NCBI GenBank assembly: GCA_964615975.1
Contig: CAZTTH010000065.1
Location: 1-16,228, forward strand
Length of the DNA: 16,228 nucleotides
Source of the DNA: CAZTTH01 sp964615975
GTDB taxonomy: Bacteria; Verrucomicrobiota; Lentisphaeria; JABSQK01; JAJFLO01
Direction: 5' to 3'
In this document: one piece after another, positions 7,331-16,228 of the stretch
How positions within the stretch are numbered: the first letter of the stretch is position 1
How the letters are laid out: each line of letters starts with the position of its first letter
Notes under the pieces: model-generated
Databases searched by the model: none
Told to the model about the DNA's origin: nothing
What the model saw: the letters and a program-made list of their open reading frames with translations, nothing else
Program-made: the position numbers and the translations under genes

Positions 7331-8103
7331 TTGGCGCTAAATGGCGTAAAAAAATCGGCCGGCAGTGGCATTGCGGTTGAAACCGGATTGACCTCCGCTT
7401 GGGTGAATTGCAGCATCGTCTTGCCTTGATCCCGGTCAATGCGCAATTCCTTCAATATCCACACCTCGTTGATGCGCTTAAATCCCAAAAAATCCAGGCG
7501 GCGATAGGGTTGAACCTCAGCAATATGAAACCATTCGACGCGTAATGGAAAATGATAATCAACGGCAATCCAGACGATAACATAATCTTGGGTTGCGGAG
7601 TCACTTAATTTCAACAAACGGCAGGATTGACCCCGGAGTTTCTGTGCCGCGAGTTCCAAATTATAATTCCAATAAAGAAATGACAAAGTCAGATCTTCAG
7701 GGTGGATTCCAACCGTTTGCAGGTTAATCTTACTGCCTGATGAATGTGTGTCCTTGAGTATATGTGTCTCCTTTCCCTGGTCACCGAAATGTTGTTTGAT
7801 CAGATAACGTTCACCGCCAGCGAATGTCAATTGAGTGTGGGCCCGATCCGCGTTTACCAGAGCGCGTAGTTCAATAGGATAGGTTTGCGTTGAACTGTTT
7901 TTTTCCTTGTATTTAACGACCCCCTGGAGGATCGCCCAGCATTCCTGCAGGGGCGGGCGGCGGGTTAAATTCAGCAGTTGCAAGGCGGTTAAATCGGATG
8001 CAACGGCATGGGATGATCTCCCCAAGAGCGTCATCATCCCGATGACAATGGTAATTGAGATGGAAACCTTTAAGCTGTTAATACGTCGTATGAGTGTGTT
8101 CAT
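7327..8103 (-). CDS. LolA-like outer-membrane lipoprotein-sorting protein
   Basis: A 258-residue exported protein. Residues 1-35 form a signal peptide: basic start MNTLIRR, hydrophobic core ISITIVIGMMTLLG, and cleavage after AVA at 33-35. The mature part resembles the broad LolA-fold family annotated as outer membrane lipoprotein-sorting protein. It has an N-terminal helix with LTRRPPLQECWAILQG, a central GGERYLIKQHFG strand pair, and the C-terminal block VDYHFPLRVEWFHIAEVQPYRRLDFLGF followed by INEVWILKELRID. LolA-fold proteins bind lipid in a half-barrel in the periplasm. This is not canonical LolA, and its cargo is unknown. It lies two genes upstream of the Lol permease, separated by dnaA, which supports a lipoprotein-transport role without proving it. 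A weak ribosome site TTAGGT precedes the ATG. It is divergent from the protease gene. Confidence 0.7.
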   Translation of the reverse strand: MNTLIRRINSLKVSISITIVIGMMTLLGRSSHAVASDLTALQLLNLTRRPPLQECWAILQGVVKYKEKNSSTQTYPIELRALVNADRAHTQLTFAGGERYLIKQHFGDQGKETHILKDTHSSGSKINLQTVGIHPEDLTLSFLYWNYNLELAAQKLRGQSCRLLKLSDSATQDYVIVWIAVDYHFPLRVEWFHIAEVQPYRRLDFLGFKRINEVWILKELRIDRDQGKTMLQFTQAEVNPVSTAMPLPADFFTPFSAK

Positions 8104-8146
8104 GATTTTTTTTACCTAATTTCTAAATTATGGGTTGAATGCAATA

Positions 8147-9853
8147 ATGATAAAATCACCGCGAGAAATTACAAGATTGAATAAATGGCGATCAGCCGCA
8201 TGGGTTACATGCGTGCTTCTATTTCTCGGTATGATTTGGAAAGTTGGGCTGATGCCATTATCCGATGATGACGATAGTCATTCGAACCTCGGATTGGACA
8301 GTATATTCCCACACAACATCAACCAGCAACCAGCTCCTGAAATTCCTGGTGCCAATTCAATACCATCCCATAACTCAGCCACTCAAAACCACTCACCGTC
8401 AAACTCCGATTCCCCTTCGGATAATGCCATTCCCAATGAATTTGTAATAACCTTTGACCGGCAGGAAGATTACGATCGTTTCAAGCAGCGTGCTGAGAAA
8501 CTTGGTTTTACCATCATCGACTCATTAGACCGCTGGAAAAGTTTTCGGATTCACGCTCCGGATAATTCTCTTTTGCGTCAGTATCAGGAAATGAATCGAA
8601 ATCAATTTAAATACGCGCCGAATTATTATGTTTACGCCCCCGCTCCCGATGCCAATAATCCCGATTACCAGCATCCCGAAACACCCGCCCGTCTCTACGC
8701 CTTTGGAAGTGAGGGATGGGAGATGTTGGGGCTGGTGGATGATGAAAATTTTCGCGGCTCGGGAGTGACGGTGGCAATCCTTGATACGGCTATGTCCAAT
8801 CATCTAACCTTTGCCGATACGAGCATCAAGGTGATTCAATTGCTGCCAGAAGACCTGTCCGCGGTGAGCGGTGATTTTGGTGATCACGCGACCGCGGTGG
8901 CTTCCATTATCGCTGGCAATATTCCCGAAGCCCGCGGCATCGCCCCGGAAGTAACTCTACTGAATATACAGGTAATGAATGATGAAGGAGTTGGCGATAC
9001 CTTTACCCTTGCCAAGGGTATTGAGGAAGCTATTAATAACGGCGCGCATATCATCAACCTCAGTCTCGGAACTTATGGGGATAGCGCGATTCTTCATAAC
9101 GCGATACAATATGCCTTGGAGAACAATGTGATTCTGGTGGCGGCAGCCGGCAATGACGGGAATTATGGCATTACCTATCCGGCACGTTATGATGGCGTGA
9201 TCGCGGTCGGAGCCATTGACCGTCAGGAGCAGCATCCAGGTTTTTCAAATTATGGACTGCAGCTTGATATCGTTGCACCCGGAGTAGGTGTCAGGGCGGC
9301 ATGGGGGGATGACCTGCTGGTGAATTTTTCGGGAACCTCCGCCGCGACCGCGTTTGTCAGCGGCGCCCTGGCAGCACAGTGGTCGAAGGAACCGCAATTA
9401 AGTGCCGAAGAAATTGAACGGGTTCTGATTTATAACACCAATGACATTGGTCAACCGGGCTGGGATGAACTTTATGGCGCCGGGGTCCTGAATATTGGCA
9501 GAATACAAACTTACCGGGATCCCGGCATTTACGATGTCGCGATCGCCAGTCATTATGCTGACCCGCAAACCCTTGATCAGAAGGTTATTCACCTCACGGT
9601 TGCGGCGCAAAATCGGGGCACCGAAATCGCTCCGGTCTTGATTTTGACCACCACTCTGGGAGGTGACCAGCACACTTTTACCTTTTACGATGTGAAGGTT
9701 GGCGAAACCGTCAGTGTTCCGTTGACCCTGGAGAGCAGCCTCTTGCAGCCCGGTTCGCCACTCACGCTATCGACTTTCGTAACCATCCCCAATCAAACGG
9801 ACATCTACCCGGATAACAACACCAAGACCTCGACACTCACGGTCAAAGAATGA
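8147..9853 (+). CDS. Membrane-anchored subtilisin-family (S8) serine protease
   Basis: A 568-residue S8 peptidase from the ATG at 8147; an in-frame TTG at 8135 would add four residues, and neither has a clear ribosome site. The N-terminus has a signal or signal-anchor helix (AAWVTCVLLFLGMIWKVG), then a Ser/Pro/Asn-rich linker. Next is an I9-like propeptide region (NEFVITFDRQEDYDRFKQRA). The catalytic domain has Asp213 in VAILDTA, His247 in GDHATAVASIIAG, oxyanion Asn336 in AAAGNDG and nucleophile Ser398 in SGTSAATAFVSGALAA, so all key residues are present. After about residue 455 a beta-rich tail (DVAIASHYADP to YPDNNTKTSTLTV) looks like a CARDB-type Ig-like domain. It is probably translocated and active in the periplasm or at the surface; its substrate is unknown. 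Its start lies only 43 bp from that of the LolA-like gene. Confidence 0.88.
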   Translation: MIKSPREITRLNKWRSAAWVTCVLLFLGMIWKVGLMPLSDDDDSHSNLGLDSIFPHNINQQPAPEIPGANSIPSHNSATQNHSPSNSDSPSDNAIPNEFVITFDRQEDYDRFKQRAEKLGFTIIDSLDRWKSFRIHAPDNSLLRQYQEMNRNQFKYAPNYYVYAPAPDANNPDYQHPETPARLYAFGSEGWEMLGLVDDENFRGSGVTVAILDTAMSNHLTFADTSIKVIQLLPEDLSAVSGDFGDHATAVASIIAGNIPEARGIAPEVTLLNIQVMNDEGVGDTFTLAKGIEEAINNGAHIINLSLGTYGDSAILHNAIQYALENNVILVAAAGNDGNYGITYPARYDGVIAVGAIDRQEQHPGFSNYGLQLDIVAPGVGVRAAWGDDLLVNFSGTSAATAFVSGALAAQWSKEPQLSAEEIERVLIYNTNDIGQPGWDELYGAGVLNIGRIQTYRDPGIYDVAIASHYADPQTLDQKVIHLTVAAQNRGTEIAPVLILTTTLGGDQHTFTFYDVKVGETVSVPLTLESSLLQPGSPLTLSTFVTIPNQTDIYPDNNTKTSTLTVKE

Positions 9854-10393
9854 ACATCTTCGTATACACTACTGATTCACTGGCTTCTGCTTTAAACCGC
9901 AGAAAATCGCTGCTGTTTTTTCTGCTACAAAATTTCTTACGGGATGGTCTTCTCATGCTGACTACCAAATAGACTTCATGCAGGCGAATTTTCGCACGTT
10001 GCCATTCCAATCAGGCGGGTAATCGTGCCGGCTTTATATATAACCCGATTGGGTTCAGAATATCATGATCGACGCGATCGAGAAGTGGCATGATCCGACT
10101 GGAAGTTTTTGTTTATCTTCATGAAATAGGAGAATTCCCTGCCGGGAACTACTACCTGTCTGTCGTGAAAAGCTCATGCCACATCGGAGGATGTAAGTTG
10201 AGCTTTGGATTGCGGTCAGCGCCAGCATTGGTATCATGATTGCAACCATTTTTCCGCTTCAATTCGCCCCCAGACAATGACCCCATGAAATCCCAATCAG
10301 ACACACTTTCATCCCAGTCAGTTGCTAATTGGCTCAACCTTGATTTATTAATCATCTTTTTATCATCTTTCAATTCATTGAGGAGAGTTCATC
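9854..10393. other. Long spacer upstream of valS without a convincing gene
   Basis: About 540 bp. Short inverted repeats are visible: GCAGAAAA (9899-9906) with TTTTCTGC (9918-9925), which could weakly terminate the protease transcript, AACCC/GGGTT around a GATT loop, and TTCCC/GGGAA around a TGCC loop. A TATATAT run near 10036 could belong to a valS promoter. No tRNA and no recognisable T-box leader were found. Small open frames here lack start signals or family resemblance. Confidence 0.4.
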
Positions 10394-13093
<2,700 letters not shown>

Positions 13094-13484
13094 GTGAGAA
13101 GGTGGCGAATTCAAAGCGCATCAGGGATCGCTTCCAGGGACGCAGGGGGAACAAGAGCAGCAGCAGGGCGGGGATCAGGATATTAAAGTAAAAATCGCCA
13201 TGGAGGTGAATGCCGATCCGGCGTTGATTGGTGGTAACTGTTACGACTTTTTTGTTGGGGAGATCGGGGCTTTTCTCAACCGTGGTTATGACTTTTGGTT
13301 CAAAAACCAGGCGTGAAATCCAGCCGATGGTCATGCGGTAAAATCGCCTGAAGTAGTCACCCACATTGTAATGCTGAAATATAACCATCAAGATCACCAG
13401 GATCAGGGACACCCGGATAACACGCAGGAGAAAGGATTTCAGTGACGGTAGAAACGACCAGAATTCCAGATCATCGGTTTGCAT
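13094..13484 (-). pseudogene. Truncated exosortase-H-associated membrane protein (probable remnant)
   Basis: From the ATG at 13484 the minus strand encodes about 130 plausible residues. A polar start (MQTDDLEFWSFLPSLKSF) leads into TM1 (LLRVIRVSLILVILMVIF). A soluble middle part follows with IGIHLHGDFYFN, then TM2 (ILIPALLLLLFPL) and RPWKRSL. This layout resembles the small membrane protein found next to exosortase H genes, where a similar periplasmic segment precedes a second hydrophobic helix and a P-x-R-x-W-x-R-like turn. At 13093 the frame enters the antisense of valS and continues open to 12849, but that part (rich in Pro, Arg and Cys) looks like shadow translation. The natural C-terminus therefore appears lost. 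No good ribosome site is visible. Family assignment rests on recalled resemblance and on the neighbouring exosortase remnant. Confidence 0.5.
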
Positions 13485-13683
13485 GGATTAATATTAGAGA
13501 GAAAAGTTAGCCTGAATTGGCATAAAGTTGAAATCAACGATTTTATAACCACGGATTTCACTGATTAACGTGGATAAAGACGATCATGTATTCCAATGAC
13601 ATAGTCAGTTTTTTTTAGTTCCCATCGTTACCCAGGGTTTATTGTTATAAAATTGTGGAGTTGCAGGTCATGGTTCCGGCATC
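13485..13683. repeat. Spacer with CCACG/CGTGG inverted repeat
   Basis: About 200 bp between the two sorting-locus remnants. An imperfect inverted repeat has CCACG at 13549-13553 and CGTGG at 13569-13573, flanked by TTAT and ATAA. A small TGAC/GTCA stem (near 13598-13608) is followed by a run of eight T, a possible weak terminator for plus-strand transcription. Nothing coding was recognised. Confidence 0.35.
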
Positions 13684-14264
13684 TCAGATACTAACTCGAT
13701 CTCCAGTAGAGGCTGCGACATGACGTGGCAACACTTTATTCACCCACACCATCCAGAATCCAAATATCATCACCATTGCCAAGATCTGGCCGACACCAGT
13801 ATGATAAAAGCCGAATTTACTGATATCCTTGAGGTTGAAAAGGATGAAGATCAGGCCGAGGGGACGGACCTGATTCATCACAAACACAAAGAGTAATCCC
13901 GCCAGTAATCCTGCCCATTTGTAGAGTCACCTACAGGAAACGGGAGGATGGCGCTGAGCAGGATCAAATAGGCTTCCATGCCGTCGCAGCCCCAGCCGAC
14001 GATGATGGATTTGGTTTCACCAGCCAGGGTGATGGCCAGTCTATTGCCCTGTGCGACCATAGTCATCCCCAGCAGTTTAGTCTAGGCGGCGCACGCTTTG
14101 GCGGTCAGTACATCGACCGGCAGCAGATATTTGTAACTGATCTGGCTGATAATCGTCAGGAAGATGATTGCCAGGATCACAATCGCCGCAAACAAACCTG
14201 CCGGACTTTGGTTGTCAGGTGCGGCCGGATTTTTTGGATTAATTAATCCATTATGATTTATAAG
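13684..14264 (-). pseudogene. xrtH: Exosortase H-like sorting transpeptidase, broken by stop and frameshift
   Basis: Joining two frames on the minus strand gives a protein of about 190 residues that looks like exosortase H, the polytopic inner-membrane cysteine transpeptidase thought to process IPTL-CTERM proteins. In order: TM1 (PAGLFAAIVILAIIFLTIIS), an in-frame TAG at 14084-14082, a periplasmic stretch ending SIIVGWGCDGMEAYLILLSA with the active-site Cys codon at 13988-13986, then a frameshift near 13930. The second frame continues KWAGLLAGLLFVFVMNQVRPLG, with the catalytic Arg codon at 13866-13864, and FGFYHTGVGQILAMVMIFGFW, with the catalytic His codon at 13803-13801. It ends at TGA 13686-13684. 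No start codon is evident in the first frame after the TGA near 14265. All three triad residues survive. Assembly error could explain one lesion but less easily all of them. Confidence 0.75.
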
Positions 14265-14820
14265 TCATGGAATGATGTAAGATAAAACCAAGAATTGAAA
14301 AATGGAAATCTCAATATCGACCCTGCCCAATTGCTAATCGAAAAAGTTCAGCAACACCATGATCCATAAATGTTTATACAGAGTATATCACACACCATTA
14401 ATGAATGATACTGGCTGACAGCCATAATTGGGGTGCCTACTCCAGTGGTATCGGGTTGGCATCGTATGGAATTCTCCTACCGAATTGTAGGATTTAGTTT
14501 GCTGAGAGTTATACCTCAATATCACCAAGTTATGGAAGTTTTGGGTTTAATGCAGGGCGGGTTTTCATACCCGCCATTAATATAAAAACCAGGCGGACAG
14601 GAATGTCCGCTCTCCGTTAACTCCGCCTGGCTCTGCCAGGGAAACGCCGGTAATCTTAACTTAGTGACAGAGAGTTAGGCCTGGCATGAAGAGCAACATA
14701 AATGTAGAACTCCAAACATATTCGACCTTGAGTTTGACGCGAAACAGATATCTCCTGTAGGTGATTATTAAAGGAAATCGCTGACTGGAGTCTGCTCTCA
14801 CCTGATGGCATTCTAAAACC
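14265..14820. other. Spacer rich in short palindromes
   Basis: About 550 bp between the exosortase remnant and the terminator of the IPTL-CTERM gene. It holds CCTAC/GTAGG (14476-14491, 6-nt loop) and the palindrome cluster at 14556-14640 listed separately. Two overlapping minus-strand frames at about 14656-14948 have no family resemblance, run through the terminator and are probably spurious. Confidence 0.4.
14556..14640. repeat. Cluster of four overlapping palindromes (REP-like extragenic repeat)
   Basis: Perfect inverted repeats are packed in 85 bp: GGCGGGT/ACCCGCC (14556-14562, 14569-14575); GCGGACA/TGTCCGC with GGAA loop (14593-14599, 14604-14610); CCAGGCGGA/TCCGCCTGG (14589-14597, 14622-14630), which encloses and competes with the previous one; and CCTGGC/GCCAGG with TCT loop (14626-14631, 14635-14640). 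The form resembles small palindromic extragenic repeats that occur many times in some genomes; copy number here is unknown. Confidence 0.65.
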
Positions 14821-14862
14821 GAAAAATAAACAGCGCCCCACCGAAAATCCGGCAGGGCGCTG
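14821..14862 (-). terminator. Rho-independent terminator of the IPTL-CTERM gene
   Basis: Perfect 8-bp stem CAGCGCCC (14862-14855 on the minus strand) with GGGCGCTG (14838-14831), an inner CCG/CGG pairing, then TTTATTTTT at 14830-14822. It begins 43 bp after the stop codon of the 14905-15816 gene and would separate it from the exosortase remnant. Confidence 0.85.
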
Positions 14863-14904
14863 TGATCATCCGCTAATAGCTTGTGAAAGCTGATGCTCCC
14901 GGTT

Positions 14905-15816
14905 TTAGACCGACAGAGGTATGGGGTGGAACTTCTTTCTGACAGCAAAAGCAGCAGTAATCGCCAAAGTTACAATCAAGGCGATGATCCCCCATTCGCT
15001 GAGGGTGGGAACCGTCGCTGCGGGTAGGGATGTTGTAAACGCAATCGCGGAAATGCCAGCCACCCCAATGTCACCGATATCAGTAACCACCCCGGTGGTT
15101 ATGTTCACAGTTTTTAGCAGACTTGTTCCGCCGGTACGTACCATCGAATACAACACATCATTCGCGTCGAAGGCCAGAGCGTTATTAATAAATTCTGAAA
15201 GATTAAGAAGGAAGGTGGCACTGCCGGTGCCCGGATTGATGGTAAATAACTCATAGTTAAAAGGAGTGGAACTGACGAAAAGGGTACCGGCTGAATCAAA
15301 TGCGAGGCCGGGTCCTGTGGTTGCGATGCCAGATTCTCCAACGATCGTTGCCAATCCGGTCATGAGGTTTATGGTAACCAGATCATCAGGCTCTCCACCT
15401 GCGTCGCGCTCATCCCAGCCATATAATATACCTGACGCATCGAAAGCAATATCGGGGATTTGTGCCCCGGTATCACCAATTTCCGTTGCCGTTCCATTGG
15501 TTGGATTTAGGGTGAAAAGTTTCGTTTCACCGGACGCCCCACTACTTACGCCGCCCGTGCCACCAAGATCGGACTTTACAGCGTACAACACTCCGGTTGC
15601 GGGATGAACTGCCAGTCCAGTGAGATGGCTTTGTCCGGTAGCGCCAATGGTTGCAATGACAGCTCCGGTACTGGAATTAAGTTCATAGAGGATCGACGGA
15701 ACATTGCCTGCTCCAGTAATGGCATAGAGTTTGGTGCTGTCCGCATAAGTGGTTAAACTCAGTAAAAGGACGAGAATGATTGATGTTTTTATTCTGTTTT
15801 TATAGGTTAATTTCAT
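14905..15816 (-). CDS. Secreted beta-propeller-like protein with IPTL-CTERM sorting signal
   Basis: A 303-residue exported protein. Residues 1-25 are a signal peptide (MKLTYKNRIKTSIILVLLLS, cleavage after TYA). The mature part holds five copies of a repeat like LFTLNPTNGTATEIG, near residues 43, 100, 146, 190 and 234. Between these units, four longer strands such as DIAFDASGILYGW recur near 67, 122, 170 and 213. This is the pattern of a WD/NHL-like beta-propeller. The C-terminus has VPTLSEWG (269-276), a hydrophobic helix (about 277-291) and the basic cluster RKK, the three-part signal of IPTL-CTERM proteins cut by exosortase H and moved to the cell surface. Residue V replaces the usual first I. 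AAGGAAA lies just upstream of the ATG. The likely processing enzyme is encoded next door but is broken. Ligand and role are unknown. Confidence 0.88.
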   Translation of the reverse strand: MKLTYKNRIKTSIILVLLLSLTTYADSTKLYAITGAGNVPSILYELNSSTGAVIATIGATGQSHLTGLAVHPATGVLYAVKSDLGGTGGVSSGASGETKLFTLNPTNGTATEIGDTGAQIPDIAFDASGILYGWDERDAGGEPDDLVTINLMTGLATIVGESGIATTGPGLAFDSAGTLFVSSTPFNYELFTINPGTGSATFLLNLSEFINNALAFDANDVLYSMVRTGGTSLLKTVNITTGVVTDIGDIGVAGISAIAFTTSLPAATVPTLSEWGIIALIVTLAITAAFAVRKKFHPIPLSV

Positions 15817-15879
15817 GATATCATTTCCTTAATTGTGTGTTTGTGATTTTTAGTTAAAATAAAGAACTCGTCCGCTGGT

Positions 15880-15907
15880 CACAATTATTGTGGATTGACC
15901 TCCTTAA
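15880..15907 (-). promoter_or_regulatory. Palindrome and orphan Shine-Dalgarno upstream of the IPTL-CTERM gene
   Basis: CACAAT and ATTGTG flank a single T at 15880-15892, a 13-bp palindrome 64 bp upstream of the gene that could be an operator. Directly before it on the minus strand is TTAAGGAGGTCAA (15907-15895), an extended match to the anti-Shine-Dalgarno sequence. No gene follows closely; a GTG 15 nt downstream would encode only VTSGRVLYFN. Confidence 0.35.
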
Positions 15908-16228
15908 TCTTGTTGTGTTAACGGTTATTATTTTCTGTGCGTTTTTTACATGACTGACCTTTCTTTCTCACAAAACATGCCAATGCACGATGATTGTAAC
16001 GTTTGTTGTTATCACGTTTTGTATTTATTTCAAGCGGTTAGCATTATAATTCGGGATAGACCACCATCTGATCAGTGCGATAATGGCAGTTTTTAATAAA
16101 ATGTGTTAGCAGAATGTGCTGAAAGGATTGGGGATACAAAAGTGAATGTCAATAAATTTAAATGGGATCGTTCGGAGTTCCGCTTTCAGAAGGTCTGATT
16201 CGGGGGATTCCGCTTAAAAGCGGTACTC
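15908..16228. other. Right-end non-coding region with small hairpin
   Basis: No gene was recognised in the last 320 bp. A perfect hairpin CCGCTT/AAGCGG with AA loop lies at 16210-16223, and GAGTTCCGCTTTCAGAAG at 16176-16193 resembles a degenerate second copy. TTGACA on the minus strand (about 16151-16146) has no good -10 partner. Confidence 0.35.

Noticed and set aside
10152..10373. 73-residue minus-strand frame upstream of valS
   Set aside because: No recognisable domain and no clear ribosome site, and it covers the likely valS promoter region; most likely chance.
9854..10393. T-box or other riboswitch upstream of valS
   Set aside because: The length would allow one, but no T-box consensus or antiterminator could be recognised.
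14908..15013. PEP-CTERM rather than IPTL-CTERM signal
   Set aside because: There is no Pro-Glu-Pro; the VPTLSEWG motif is the IPTL class, and the nearby enzyme remnant fits exosortase H.
14921..15607. Plus-strand frames opposite the IPTL-CTERM gene
   Set aside because: Shadow translation of the repeat-rich beta-propeller gene.

Overview
The window looks like a chromosomal segment from an uncultured diderm (Gram-negative) bacterium, probably a metagenome-derived scaffold. It carries an outer-membrane lipoprotein export pair (LolE-type permease and LolD), bacterial DnaA, bacterial valyl-tRNA synthetase, an IPTL-CTERM surface protein, and a run of exactly 100 Ns marking a scaffold gap. The phylum cannot be fixed from sequence alone. 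The TLGH variant of the ValRS HIGH box, the LolA-like protein and the small extragenic palindromes would fit a PVC-type bacterium, but that is a low-confidence inference.

Layout: 1-702 (minus) is the N-terminal part of a family 2 glycosyltransferase. A divergent 411-bp spacer leads to pyruvate phosphate dikinase (1114-3831, plus). Converging on it is a minus-strand block read right to left: a LolA-like periplasmic protein (8103-7327), dnaA (7168-5960, interrupted by the gap), a LolC/E permease (5934-4657) and lolD (4638-3877). The last three are spaced by 25 and 18 bp and look like one operon joining replication initiation to lipoprotein export. Between the LolA-like gene and dnaA lies an array of 11-bp units containing a consensus DnaA box, just downstream of a plausible dnaA promoter and next to an AT-rich stretch. 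It is a candidate autoregulatory site or origin. Plus-strand genes follow: a membrane-anchored subtilisin-family protease (8147-9853), about 540 bp without a convincing gene, and valS (10394-13093).

The right end is the most unusual part. On the minus strand, 15816-14905 encodes a secreted beta-propeller-like protein ending in a VPTLSEWG sorting signal (IPTL-CTERM class), followed by a strong terminator. Downstream are the remains of an exosortase-H-like sorting enzyme (about 14264-13684). Its Cys, Arg and His residues are all visible, but it is broken by an in-frame stop and a frameshift. Next is a truncated membrane protein (13484-13094) resembling the small membrane protein that accompanies exosortase H, which runs into the 3' end of valS. 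This reads as a decayed protein-sorting locus beside an apparently intact substrate gene. Several short palindromes are scattered in the spacers here, as is usual for small extragenic repeats.
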